A DNA stretch of 26,887 bases from UBA7672 sp964529555 (lineage in GTDB: Bacteria > Pseudomonadota > Alphaproteobacteria > Caulobacterales > Hyphomonadaceae): contig CAZGWV010000049.1 in the NCBI GenBank assembly GCA_964529555.1, positions 1-26,887 of the forward strand, given 5' to 3'. The translations under genes and the position numbers were made by a program. Shown here piece after piece: positions 7,542-15,415 of this stretch; within the stretch, counting starts at the first letter, position 1; each line of letters opens with the position of its first letter. The notes below the pieces were generated by a model. It was given only the letters and a program-made list of their open reading frames with translations. It made no database searches and was not told the origin of the DNA.

Positions 7542-7855
7542 TGCTCGAGCCCCTGCATTCTCAGGATTTCCTTGAGGACGGCATCGGCGATCCCGACCCC
7601 GCCGCCCTTGGCGATGGCGTCCGCATACTGGTCGATCAGCATGGGCCTGAAGGTCGCCTCGGCATTGCCGCCGCCGAACGGCCCGTCCGTCTCGATCCCC
7701 TCGAACATCGGGCGCAGCATCTCGGCGATGAACATGCGCTCGAACTGCTGGGCGACGCCCTCGGCCTGTTCGCGCGACCTGATGTTGGACACGTCCGCCG
7801 GCGGCCCGGCGTGGCGGGTCTCGACCGGAGGCATGGGCAGGGCGATGTCGGTCAT
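7538..7855 (-). CDS. flgJ: FlgJ/CheL-type rod-binding protein, no muramidase domain
   Basis: This 105-aa protein corresponds to the N-terminal rod-binding domain of FlgJ (QFERMFIAEMLRPMFEGIET, about residues 37-56; then FGGGNAEATFRPMLIDQYAD). Alphaproteobacteria often carry this as a single-domain protein, also annotated CheL. It caps or scaffolds rod assembly in the periplasm. The peptidoglycan-hydrolase domain found in enterobacterial FlgJ is absent, so wall opening must be done by another enzyme not seen here. A GGGAG site precedes ATG 7855. It sits between flgI (12 bp) and the FlgN-like gene (4-bp overlap). Confidence 0.88.
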   Translation of the reverse strand: MTDIALPMPPVETRHAGPPADVSNIRSREQAEGVAQQFERMFIAEMLRPMFEGIETDGPFGGGNAEATFRPMLIDQYADAIAKGGGVGIADAVLKEILRMQGLEQ

Positions 7856-7867
7856 CGGGGCTGCTCC

Positions 7868-8977
7868 CTACATCACTTCAATGTCGGCCTGCAGCGCGCC
7901 CGAAGCCTTCAGCGCCTGCAGGATCACGATCAGGTCGCGCGGGGAGACGCCCAGCGCGTTGAGCCCGGTCACCAGTTCGCGCAATGGCACGCCATTGCCG
8001 CCCACCAGCGCCAGCCGCGCGGGATCCTCGGCGACGGAGATGTCGGTCTGCGGCACCACCACCGGCGGGGCATTGGTGAACGAATTCGGCATGGCGACGC
8101 CGGGCGTCTCCTGAACCTGGATGGTCAGGTTGCCCTGCGCGATCGCGACGGTGGACACGCGCACATTCTCGCCCATCACGATGACGCCCGTGGTTTCGTT
8201 GATGATCACGCGCGCGCGTTGTTCGGGTTCGATCTCCAGCCCCTCGATCTGCGCGATCAGGGTCGACATGTCCTTGAACGCCACCGGGCGGCGCAGGCGC
8301 ACCGTCGCCGGGTCCATCGCGAAGGCTGCATCGACGCCGACGAAGGCGTTGATCGCGCCGGCAACGCGCGCCGCCGTGGTGAAATCCGGGTTGCGCAGCG
8401 AAAGGCGCAACTCGGTCTGCGCCGCCATGTCGAAGTGCAGTTCGCGCTCGATGGTCGCCCCGTTCGGCACGCGGCCATTGGTCGGGATGTTGCGGGTCAG
8501 CGACGTGCCGGAATTCCCGCTCGCCGTGAAGGCGCCGACCGCCACCGACCCTTGAGCCGATGCGTAAGCCTGCCCATCCGCGCCCAGCAGGGGCGTCGCC
8601 AGCAGCGTGCCGCCCTCGAGGCTCTTGGCGTCGCACACGGCCGATACGGTCACGTCGATCCGCGTGCCGTTTGCCGCGAACGGGGGCAGGTTGGCCGTCA
8701 CCATGACGGCGGCGGCGTTCTTCGTGTTGAGCACCGAGTTGCGTATGTTGATGCCCAGCCGCTCCATCATCGATTCGAGACTTTGGCTCAGGGGCGGGCA
8801 GTTGCGTATGCTGTCGCCCGTGCCGTTGAGGCCCAACACCACGCCATAGCCGATCAACTGGTTGTCCCGGACGCCTTCGACATCGAGGATGTCCTTCAGC
8901 CGCGTGCCGGCGCCGGCTGGGCTGGCGAGCGTGAAGGCGGCGACAAGGCAGGTGAGAATACGGGCGAGCGCGCGCAT
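7868..8977 (-). CDS. flgI: Flagellar P-ring protein FlgI
   Basis: FlgI forms the periplasmic P-ring around the rod. The 369-aa product has a signal peptide (MRALARILTCLVAAFTLASP, cleavage probably after AGA near residue 23). Mature family motifs follow: TRLKDILDVEGVRDNQLIGY, then GYGVVLGLNGTGDS, and the C-terminal NALGVSPRDLIVILQALKAS. Two cysteines in the mature part (near residues 60 and 114) could form a disulfide, as in enterobacterial FlgI. FlgA, the P-ring chaperone, is encoded at 16147-16875. It is the first gene of a minus-strand group and is divergent from fliX across a CtrA box. Confidence 0.97.
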   Translation of the reverse strand: MRALARILTCLVAAFTLASPAGAGTRLKDILDVEGVRDNQLIGYGVVLGLNGTGDSIRNCPPLSQSLESMMERLGINIRNSVLNTKNAAAVMVTANLPPFAANGTRIDVTVSAVCDAKSLEGGTLLATPLLGADGQAYASAQGSVAVGAFTASGNSGTSLTRNIPTNGRVPNGATIERELHFDMAAQTELRLSLRNPDFTTAARVAGAINAFVGVDAAFAMDPATVRLRRPVAFKDMSTLIAQIEGLEIEPEQRARVIINETTGVIVMGENVRVSTVAIAQGNLTIQVQETPGVAMPNSFTNAPPVVVPQTDISVAEDPARLALVGGNGVPLRELVTGLNALGVSPRDLIVILQALKASGALQADIEVM

Positions 8978-9101
8978 GGAGGTCCAGACATCGGTTTGCG
9001 GATTCGATCCGACCGTTCTGGCCGCAGCGTTCTTCGCGTCCAGTTGTGATCCCCAAATGGCAACAAAGGCTTAAGGGGTGTTGCGCGGGGCCTAACGAAG
9101 C

Positions 9102-9117
9102 TTAAGCCGCCGTTAAC
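9102..9117. promoter_or_regulatory. CtrA binding box between flgI and fliX
   Basis: TTAAGCCGCCGTTAAC is an exact TTAA-N7-TTAAC match to the CtrA consensus. It lies in the divergent flgI/fliX spacer, 41 bp before the fliX ATG. In Caulobacter fliX is an early flagellar gene under CtrA. The box is nearly symmetric and could serve either gene. A further TTAA lies nearby at 9071-9074. Confidence 0.7.
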
Positions 9118-9157
9118 CAAGTGGGTCAAATGTGCCGGGCAGGAGACCCTGTTCCCG

Positions 9158-9607
9158 ATGAAGGTCAGCACAACCTCATCCACTGCTTCCGCCGGAGCGG
9201 CCAGCAATGGCGCCAAGCCGGCGGCCGAAGGCTTCGGTGCGCTGCTCGGCGCGGGCGGCGCCGCTGCGCGCGCGCCTGCATCCGGCGTATCGGGTGCTGC
9301 TTCCGTTTCGGGGATTTCCGCGCTTCTCGCGCTTCAGGGCGTTGGCGGGCCCGAAGCCCGCGCCCGCGCTCTGCGCAAGGGCCGCCGCCTGCTCGATGCG
9401 CTCGACAGGCTGCAAGCCGCCATGCTGGGCGAGGGGCCGACGAAACGCCACCTGGCGCTGCTGACCAACGCCCTCGCCGAACAGCGCGAGGAGTCGGGCG
9501 ATCTTGGTCTCGACGATACGCTGAACTGGGCCGAGGTCCGCGTCGCGGTCGAAGCGGCCAAGCTCGAGATGGCCAGCGAGGCCCCCGCGGCCACGGAAGC
9601 TGCCTGA
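9158..9607 (+). CDS. fliX: Flagellar assembly regulator FliX
   Basis: FliX couples completion of the early flagellar structure to late gene expression by controlling the sigma-54 activator FlbD, as established in Caulobacter. The 149-aa product begins MKVSTTSSTASAGAAS. It has a low-complexity Gly/Ala/Ser N-terminal third, the ISALLALQGVGGPEARARAL segment (about residues 53-72) and a helical C-terminal half with the typical ending NWAEVRVAVEAAKLEMA. AGGAGA lies 11 bases before the ATG. A CtrA box is upstream, and the divergent flgI is its usual neighbour in this clade. flbD is not in the window. Confidence 0.88.
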   Translation: MKVSTTSSTASAGAASNGAKPAAEGFGALLGAGGAAARAPASGVSGAASVSGISALLALQGVGGPEARARALRKGRRLLDALDRLQAAMLGEGPTKRHLALLTNALAEQREESGDLGLDDTLNWAEVRVAVEAAKLEMASEAPAATEAA

Positions 9608-9665
9608 TCCTTCCGGCGGCGAGTCGCGTTGCGAACGATGCCGCGGCGCAGCATGCCCCCGAGCG

Positions 9666-9681
9666 GTGAGCCACTGCTCAC
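9666..9681 (+). terminator. Possible hairpin after fliX
   Basis: GTGAGC-CACT-GCTCAC is a perfect 6-bp hairpin 58 bp after the fliX stop, followed by ATATTAAGTTT rather than a clean T run. It may end the fliX transcript, but the evidence is weak. Confidence 0.3.
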
Positions 9682-9754
9682 ATATTAAGTTTCCGAGACA
9701 GCTCTGGCCGGAAAATTGCAACGATTACAACAGCCCGATCCGTGACTCCGGGCG

Positions 9755-9783
9755 TTTACGGGGGGTGGTTGCTCATGTATAGC
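9755..9783 (+). promoter_or_regulatory. Possible housekeeping promoter of dksA
   Basis: TTTACG (9755-9760), a 17-base spacer and TATAGC (9778-9783) resemble -35 and -10 elements of the alphaproteobacterial major sigma factor. The start would be near 9790, giving a leader of about 47 nt before the dksA ATG. Both hexamers are imperfect. Confidence 0.35.
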
Positions 9784-9836
9784 ACCCGCCCATCTAAGGC
9801 GGCCGGTAACGGGGCCGACCAAGGGAGCTAGTCGTA

Positions 9837-10250
9837 ATGGGCGCCAAGACCACGACTTACAAACCAACCGAGAGCGAGCCCTACATGGGCAAGAAGCAGC
9901 TCAAATATTTCAGGGAGAAGCTGCTCGCCTGGAAGGAAGAAATTCTCCAGGGCAATCGGGAAACCATCAACGGCATGCAGGAAAACGTGGCTCCGATCCC
10001 TGACCTCGTGGATCGCGCATCGTCGGAAGCCGACCGCGCCCTCGAACTGCGCACGCGCGATCGCGAGCGCAAGCTGGTCGCCAAGATCGACTCGGCCATC
10101 CGCCGCATCGAACTGGGCGAATATGGCTATTGCGAAGAGACCGGCGAGCCGATCGGCATCAAACGCCTCGAAGCCCGCCCGATCGCCACCCTCTGCCTCG
10201 AGGCGCAGGAACGCCACGAGCGCAAGGAAAAGACGATCCGCGACGACTGA
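9837..10250 (+). CDS. dksA: RNA polymerase-binding transcription factor DksA
   Basis: DksA binds the secondary channel of RNA polymerase and, with ppGpp, adjusts transcription to nutrient status. The 137-aa product has the coiled coil (about residues 20-95) with the functional tip DLVDRAS (D56, D59, A61), and the C-terminal globular part around GYCEETGEPIGIKRLEARP. Of the four zinc-finger cysteines of E. coli DksA only two remain: C99-x2-T102 and C120-x2-A123. This matches the CxxT/CxxA pattern known in zinc-independent DksA2-like proteins and in many alphaproteobacterial DksA proteins. GGGAGC precedes the ATG. Confidence 0.93.
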   Translation: MGAKTTTYKPTESEPYMGKKQLKYFREKLLAWKEEILQGNRETINGMQENVAPIPDLVDRASSEADRALELRTRDRERKLVAKIDSAIRRIELGEYGYCEETGEPIGIKRLEARPIATLCLEAQERHERKEKTIRDD

Positions 10251-10347
10251 TCTTTCATATGCTCATGCACGCCGCGCCCGACGCCGCGAGCATCGCCCGC
10301 CGCGATCGCCGGATAGCCTGCGCGAGGCAGGCAAGGGGGACGGCTTC

Positions 10348-10680
10348 GTGAATCCAGCGGTGATCGCAATCTACGCCGGAGCGGCGCTGGCCGAGATTGC
10401 GGGCTGCTTTGCGTTCTGGGCGTGGCTGCGCATGGGCAAGTCACCCTTGTGGGCCGCGCCGGGAATATTGGCGCTCATCGCCTTCGCCTGGCTCCTGACG
10501 CTCGTTCCGGCCGCGCACGCGGGCCGCGCCTATGCCGCCTATGGCGGGGTCTATATCGCCGCCTCGCTGCTCTGGCTGTGGTCGGTCGAGCGGACCCAGC
10601 CTGACCTGTGGGACGTCGCCGGCGCCTCGCTCTGCCTTGTCGGCGCAGCGGTCATCCTGTTGGGGCCAAGGCCCGCCTGA
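10348..10680 (+). CDS. YnfA family (UPF0060) small membrane protein
   Basis: This 110-aa protein has four hydrophobic helices and the family segments AALAEIAGCFAFWAWLR near the start and RAYAAYGGVYIAASLLWLW near residues 59-77, at the usual length of about 108. YnfA proteins resemble small multidrug resistance transporters; the substrate is not known here. I chose the GTG at 10348 because AAGGGGGA lies just upstream and the upstream in-frame extension has no family character. It follows dksA by 97 bp and precedes a secreted protein gene. Confidence 0.85.
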   Translation: MNPAVIAIYAGAALAEIAGCFAFWAWLRMGKSPLWAAPGILALIAFAWLLTLVPAAHAGRAYAAYGGVYIAASLLWLWSVERTQPDLWDVAGASLCLVGAAVILLGPRPA

Positions 10681-10723
10681 ACGCCCCTCTTGGAGCCGCC
10701 GCAGATTGCGCTACGCTCATCCC

Positions 10724-11134
10724 ATGGTGTGGAAGCCCGCCCTCGCTTTGGCCGTCACGCTCGCCAGTCTTGGCGCGATAAGCGTGGGCGCGATCGGTCT
10801 CGCCCAGACGCCTGCCGTGCGGACCACCGAGGCGAAATACGCGGGCGGCTTCCGTCCCGACGAATGCCGCTGGCCGCGCGAGGCGCGCCAGAAGCAGCTC
10901 TCCGGCTGCTGCCAGATGGACCTCCAGATCGACGCAAAGGGCCGCATGGTCGCGGGCGACGGCGTTTGCTCCGACCCGATATTCCTTGCGCCCACGTTGC
11001 GCTGTCTCGCCGCGCAGGATTTCGTCCCCGCCACCCGCAATGGCATGCCCGTGTCCGACACGCAGCATCTCGAATACGAATGGCGCGCGACAACGCCGTC
11101 GGGGAATATGTGCGCGAAACTGAAGACGAGCTGA
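10724..11134 (+). CDS. Small exported protein with TonB-C-like domain
   Basis: The 136-aa product has an N-terminal signal peptide (MVWKPALALAVTLASLGAIS, cleavage probably near residue 27). The exported part resembles the C-terminal domain of TonB-type proteins: a PREARQKQLSG stretch, a DLQIDAKGRMV strand (about 66-76) and DFVPATRNGMPV (about 99-110). It has no proline-rich spanning region, so it is not a full TonB. Six cysteines (48, 62, 63, 82, 94, 130) suggest disulfides in the periplasm. Family assignment is by eye only. The function is unknown. Confidence 0.6.
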   Translation: MVWKPALALAVTLASLGAISVGAIGLAQTPAVRTTEAKYAGGFRPDECRWPREARQKQLSGCCQMDLQIDAKGRMVAGDGVCSDPIFLAPTLRCLAAQDFVPATRNGMPVSDTQHLEYEWRATTPSGNMCAKLKTS

Positions 11135-11162
11135 GGGGCATCTTGCCGCCATCCCGCACGCG

Positions 11163-11245
11163 CCTCGTCCTTCGACAGGCTCAGGATGAGGCGCTTGGCG
11201 CCCGCTGTGCGACAGGCCTCATCCTGAGCCTGTCGAAGGGCGAGG
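11163..11245. repeat. Long intergenic hairpin (30-bp arms)
   Basis: Two 30-base arms (11163-11192 and 11216-11245) are reverse complements with one T-G wobble, separated by 23 bases. The core, CTCATCCTGAGCCTGTCGAAGG, is of a type often scattered between genes in alphaproteobacterial genomes. No T run follows, so termination is possible but unproven. A related element lies at 15348-15398. Confidence 0.85.
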
Positions 11246-11360
11246 CCGTGCTGACAGGCCTGTCCATATCGCCTACCGATCCCCGGCTGACCAACCCAAT
11301 TCCATCTCGCCCCGTCACGCCCTAAACATCGTCTCCGGTCATCGCCGCGGGAGGACGCCC

Positions 11361-11870
11361 TTGGACTTCGGATCGAATTTTCCCGCCAACGCCGACGCCG
11401 CGCTCTACTGGTCGGAGCTGGCGCGCAATTATGCGTCCGCCTTCACCTTCCTCGTGGCCTTGCTCGCGGGCATTTTCGGTCTGTTCCGCTATCTGCGCTC
11501 CGAGCGCATGCGCCAGACCGAACAGGTGCGCGAACTCTACCGCATGTTCTTCGACAATGAGCGCTACCGCCGTATCCGCTTCGTGCTCGCCAATCCCGAG
11601 GCGCCCGAATTCGCGGCCCTGCGCGTCGAACTCGCCACCCCCGGCATGCCCAAGCCGCTCGAAGGCGAGCTGATCGACCTGCTCAACTTCTTCGAGTTCG
11701 TCTCCGGCCTCACGCGGCGCGGCCTCGTCTCGCGCCAGGACATCGACTGGATGTTCGCCGGCTTCATCGACCGCGTCGTCGCCATCGACTATGTGCGTGA
11801 ATACATCCTGCGCCACGACTTCGACGAGCTTCACGACGCCTGCCGCCGCGCCGTGCGCCGCCAGAAATGA
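11361..11870 (+). CDS. Hypothetical membrane-anchored protein (169 aa)
   Basis: I cannot name the family. One transmembrane helix is clear (about residues 25-46, ASAFTFLVALLAGIFGLFRY), followed by a charged helical cytoplasmic domain with LYRMFFDNERYRRIRFVL and ELIDLLNFFEFVSGLTRRGL. This layout is common among small DUF proteins predicted to bind partners at the membrane. The start is TTG 11361, supported by GGGAGGA 6-8 bases upstream. Upstream is the hairpin at 11163-11245. Downstream 163 bp hold no gene, then recR. Confidence 0.75.
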   Translation: MDFGSNFPANADAALYWSELARNYASAFTFLVALLAGIFGLFRYLRSERMRQTEQVRELYRMFFDNERYRRIRFVLANPEAPEFAALRVELATPGMPKPLEGELIDLLNFFEFVSGLTRRGLVSRQDIDWMFAGFIDRVVAIDYVREYILRHDFDELHDACRRAVRRQK

Positions 11871-12033
11871 CGGGGCCGGAAAAGGCGGAACATGCGGCCG
11901 GGCGCCCCCCGCGCCAGCGCCGCGCGGTGGCTGGCGCCGAAGTTACAGCCTTCCTCTATCGTTATGCCGCCCCGCTTCAGGGTGTTCCCCTCCTTCCCTC
12001 GGACGACTATGTCGGACGGGTAGAGAGCCAGCC

Positions 12034-12633
12034 ATGATCAACCGCTCCGCCGGCCCGGAAATCATCCGCCTGATCGACCTCCTGTCGAAACTGCCGGGGC
12101 TTGGGCCGCGTTCGGCCCGCCGCGCGGCGCTCCATCTGCTGAAGAAGCGTGATCAGCTGCTGGGGCCGCTTTCCGCCGCCCTGGCGGACGCCGCCTCAAA
12201 GGTATCCGCTTGCTCCGTCTGCGGAAATTTCGACACGGTGGACCCGTGCTCGGTCTGCGCCGCTCCGGGGCGGGATAATGGCATTATCTGCGCGGTCGAG
12301 GATGTGGACGACCTCTGGGCGATGGAGCGCTCGGGCGTTTTCAGGGGTAAATACCATGTCGTCGGCGGAACCCTGTCCGCGCTCGACGGTATCAGGCCCG
12401 AGGACCTGAATATTGCTGCACTTGTTCAACGCGCCGGAAACCCGGATGTGCGAGAAGTAATCCTGGCGCTCAACGCCACCGTGGACGGGCAGACCACCGC
12501 CCACTACATCACCGACAGGCTGTCGCACCTGCCTGTGAAGGTGACACGGCTGGCTCACGGCGTGCCTGTCGGCGGCGAACTGGACCATCTGGACGATGGC
12601 ACGATCGCGGCTGCTATGGCTTCGCGAAGGTAG
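12034..12633 (+). CDS. recR: Recombination mediator RecR
   Basis: RecR works with RecO (and RecF) to load RecA on single-stranded DNA at gaps. The 199-aa product has the helix-hairpin-helix at about residues 10-30 (IRLIDLLSKLPGLGPRSARR), the four-cysteine zinc finger (C60, C63, C72, C75), and a Toprim domain beginning GIICAVEDVDDLWAMER. The usual dnaX-ybaB partners are not upstream here; the gene stands between unrelated small genes. The ATG at 12034 gives the standard length. Confidence 0.95.
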   Translation: MINRSAGPEIIRLIDLLSKLPGLGPRSARRAALHLLKKRDQLLGPLSAALADAASKVSACSVCGNFDTVDPCSVCAAPGRDNGIICAVEDVDDLWAMERSGVFRGKYHVVGGTLSALDGIRPEDLNIAALVQRAGNPDVREVILALNATVDGQTTAHYITDRLSHLPVKVTRLAHGVPVGGELDHLDDGTIAAAMASRR

Positions 12634-12654
12634 GAAATACGGCTGAGGCGTCCC

Positions 12655-12903
12655 ATGATGAAACGCAATCATGTGCCAGTTGTCCTGACGGTGGCCGCCG
12701 TTGGCGTCGGCGTCGGCATTGGCGTCTGGCTGATGCGTGAGCGGATCAAGAAGCTCGCCCGCGAGGCGCGCCAGTCCTCCCGCCACATCGACGACCCGCT
12801 GGATGTCTTCGGCTCCGACGTCCCCGACCATGCTTTCGAGGGCGTCGCCAACTATCCGTACATGCCGGAAGGCTGGCGTCCGCGCCGCGGCTCACGGGAT
12901 TAG
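12655..12903 (+). CDS. Hypothetical small membrane protein (82 aa)
   Basis: This unrecognised short protein follows recR by 21 bp. It has a single hydrophobic helix (about residues 9-27, VVLTVAAVGVGVGIGVWLM), then a basic segment and a tail rich in Asp/Pro/Tyr ending RPRRGSRD. Two ATG codons sit in tandem (12655 and 12658) and either may be used. GC content and codon use match the neighbours, and the reading frame keeps a clear membrane helix, so I believe it is real. Confidence 0.65.
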   Translation: MMKRNHVPVVLTVAAVGVGVGIGVWLMRERIKKLAREARQSSRHIDDPLDVFGSDVPDHAFEGVANYPYMPEGWRPRRGSRD

Positions 12904-12995
12904 AAACCGGGACAGCTATCTCCCTGCGGAAGAATCGCGCGAGTTTCCCTTCACCTGATGGTTGATCGGAACAAACAAAGAACTTATAGGCGCGT

Positions 12996-14635
12996 ATGAC
13001 CGTCGATACCCTGCACATCGTCCTGTTCGCCGTCGCACTGATTGCCGCCGCCGCAGCCTTCGTGTTCTGGCAGCGCAAGCCTGCCGATACGGCGCATCTC
13101 TCCGCCGAACTGGCCGAACGCTCGCGCGAAATATCGGAGCTGCGCGCCCGCGCCGAAGCTGCCGGGAAGGCGGAAGCCGCCGCCGCCGCGAAACTCGCCG
13201 CCGCCGAAGCCAAGGCCGCGGACGAGCGCGCCGCCAACGCCAGGCTGGCCGACCAGCTCGCCACGCTGCGCGCCGAACATGGCAAGACCGTCGCCGAGGT
13301 CGCTTCCGTCCGCGCCAAGACCGAGTTTGCAGACGAGACGCTGAAAAATATGAAGGAGGCTTTCGCCGCCCAGTCCGGCGAGGCGCTGCGTGCCGCCCTG
13401 GGAGACCTGCGCAAGCAGGAGGAGGAGGGCCGCGCCAACCGCGAGAAGATCGACCGCGAAAAGCTGGGCGCCCAGCTCAAGCCGGTGTCCGACACGCTGG
13501 AGCGTTTCGAGAAGCATGTGAACGATCTCGAGAAGAAGCGCGCGGAAGACGTCGGCGGCCTCAAGGCCCAGATCGACGCGCTGATGAAGGCGTCCGAACA
13601 GACGCAGACCGAGGCGCGCAAGCTGTCGTCCGCACTCAGCCGCGGCGCAGGCGTGCAGGGCCGCTGGGGCGAACAGACGCTGCGCAACGTGCTCGACGTG
13701 GCCGGTCTCGATTCCAAATACGACTTCACCGAGCAGTATCACCTCGCGGGTGAGTCGACGCTCCGCCCCGACGTGGTCGTGCATCTGCCCGGCGGGGGCA
13801 AGTTCGTGATCGACGCCAAATGCTCGCTGACCGCCTATCTCGAATCCCAGGACGCGCCCGACGAGAAGGTGCGCGCCTCTGCGCTGGACCGGCACGCCAC
13901 CAGCCTGCGCCAGCACATTGCGGGGCTGTCCGGCAAGGCCTACTGGGATCAGTTCAAGAAGGAGAAGTCGCCCGATTTCGTGGCGATGTTTGTCCCCGGC
14001 GACAGCTTCCTCGTGGCCGCGCTGGAGCGCGCGCCCGACCTGATGACCGAGGCCATGGAAAAGCGCGTCCTGCTGGTGACGCCCACCACGCTGTTCGGCC
14101 TGTGCAAGGCCGTCGCCTATGGTTGGCGGGTGGAAGACCAGGCCCGCAACGCCGACGAAGTCGCCCAGCTTGGCAAGGAACTCTACAAGCGCCTCTCCGT
14201 CATGGGCGGCCATGTGCAGGGCGTCGGCAAGGCGCTCGACAGCGCTGTCGGCAAGTACAACCAGTTCGTGGGCTCGCTCGAAGGTCAGGTCCTCACCCAG
14301 GCCCGCCGTTTCGAGGAGCTGAAGGTCGACCACGAGGGCAAGGAAATCCCGGTTCTGGACTCGGTGGAAACCGGCGTCCGCCAACTCGCCAAGCTCGGCC
14401 CGGCCGAANNNNNNNNNNNNNNNNNNNNNNNNNNNNNNNNNNNNNNNNNNNNNNNNNNNNNNNNNNNNNNNNNNNNNNNNNNNNNNNNNNNNNNNNNNNN
14501 NNNNNNNNTCTGGACTCGGTGGAAACCGGCGTCCGCCAACTCGCCAAGCTCGGCCCGGCCGAAGCGCCGGCCGAAACCGCCGCCTTGCCGCCGCTGGAAC
14601 TCGCCCCGCCGGGAACGCCCGCCAAACGCAGCTAG
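12996..14635 (+). CDS. rmuC: DNA recombination protein RmuC, interrupted by an assembly gap
   Basis: RmuC-family proteins are predicted nucleases that limit recombination between inverted repeats. The product starts with a membrane helix (MTVDTLHIVLFAVALIAAAA). A long Ala/Glu/Lys coiled coil runs to about residue 210, then comes the RmuC domain with RGAGVQGRWGEQTLRNVLD, FVIDAKCSLTAYLES and FVAMFVPGDSFLVAALERAP. The frame breaks at the 100-N gap (14409-14508). If the gap and one copy of the flanking 55-nt duplicate are removed (155 nt), the frame is restored and ends KRS-stop at 14635, giving 494 aa. The gene is therefore probably intact in the organism. Confidence 0.92.
14354..14563. other. 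Scaffold gap with duplicated 55-nt contig ends
   Basis: The sequence 14354-14408 is repeated exactly at 14509-14563, with 100 N between (14409-14508). A 55-base end overlap is the signature of two contigs sharing one assembly k-mer that were joined by a fixed-size gap. It is very unlikely to be a biological tandem repeat, since collapsing it repairs the rmuC reading frame. Confidence 0.9.
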
Positions 14636-14725
14636 CCCCCGTTTCAGGGCTCCCGCTGCGGGATTAAACTCCCCTTGCAGCGGCGTTCACTTGACGTTTT
14701 TGCGCCTCGTCCATAGCTAGCCCTC

Positions 14726-15241
14726 ATGGCCATCCGCACCATCCTCACCGTTCCCGACCCTGTCCTGAAGCAGGTTTCCAGGCCCGTGGACGCGGTCACC
14801 GACGAAACCCGCGCGCTCATGGATGACATGCTGGAGACGATGTACGCCGCCCCCGGCATCGGCCTGGCCGCCGTGCAGATCGGCGTGCCGCTGCGCGTTA
14901 TCGTGATGGATCTGGCCGGCGAGGGCGAAGAGAAAGCCCCGCGCTATTTCGTGAACCCGGAAATCCTCGAACTCGCCGGCGACAAGCAGCCCTATGAAGA
15001 AGGCTGCCTTTCCGTCCCCGACTATTTCGACGAAGTCGAGCGCCCCAAGCGCGTGAAGCTCCGCTACCTCAACTACAAGGGCGAGCAGATCGAGGAGTGG
15101 GCCGAGGGCATGTACGCCGTCTGCATCCAGCACGAGATGGACCACCTGCAGGGCACCTTGTTCATCGATCACCTGTCGCGCTTGAAGCGCGCCTATGCGA
15201 TCAACAAGGTGAAGAAGGCGGCAAAGCGCAACGCGGCCTGA
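14726..15241 (+). CDS. def: Peptide deformylase
   Basis: Deformylase removes the N-formyl group from new proteins in the cytoplasm. The 171-aa product has all three catalytic motifs: GIGLAAVQIG (residues 44-53), EEGCLSVP (metal ligand Cys94) and QHEMDH (His136, Glu137, His140). These ligands are complete, so it should be active. The usual partner fmt does not follow here; instead hairpins and the convergent flgH come next. Confidence 0.97.
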   Translation: MAIRTILTVPDPVLKQVSRPVDAVTDETRALMDDMLETMYAAPGIGLAAVQIGVPLRVIVMDLAGEGEEKAPRYFVNPEILELAGDKQPYEEGCLSVPDYFDEVERPKRVKLRYLNYKGEQIEEWAEGMYAVCIQHEMDHLQGTLFIDHLSRLKRAYAINKVKKAAKRNAA

Positions 15242-15347
15242 TCCTTCCGACGCCGACACCTCTCCTGTTGCACATGGTTCGACGGACGCCGCGCGTTTCG
15301 CGGCTGCTCACCATGAGCTGGTGGGTGTCTCCGGCAAAAGCCTCCAA

Positions 15348-15412
15348 GCGCTCATCCTGAGCAGCACGCAAAGCGTGCGTCCGTCGAAGGATGAGCGCGT
15401 CTCAGAGACGCG
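15348..15412. terminator. Nested hairpins between convergent def and flgH
   Basis: An outer 11-bp inverted repeat (15348-15358 with 15388-15398) encloses a perfect 6-bp hairpin, GCACGC-AAA-GCGTGC (15364-15378). It is followed by a second hairpin (15396-15403 with 15405-15412). The outer element shares CTCATCCTGAGC and GTCGAAGG with the repeat at 11163-11245, so it belongs to the same family of alphaproteobacterial intergenic repeats. Its place between two converging genes suggests a two-way terminator, although T runs are missing. Confidence 0.65.
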
Positions 15413-15415
15413 AGC

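Noticed and set aside
7541..9049. Long plus-strand open frame opposite flgJ and flgI
   Set aside because: Antisense of well-recognised flagellar genes, with His/Arg-rich composition.
12962..12990. Promoter TTGATC-N17-TATAGG before rmuC
   Set aside because: It would start transcription at or after the rmuC ATG, so it is not convincing without 5'-end data.
14509..14563. Biological tandem duplication inside rmuC
   Set aside because: The copies are exactly 55 bases, sit at contig ends around 100 N, and collapsing them restores the reading frame.
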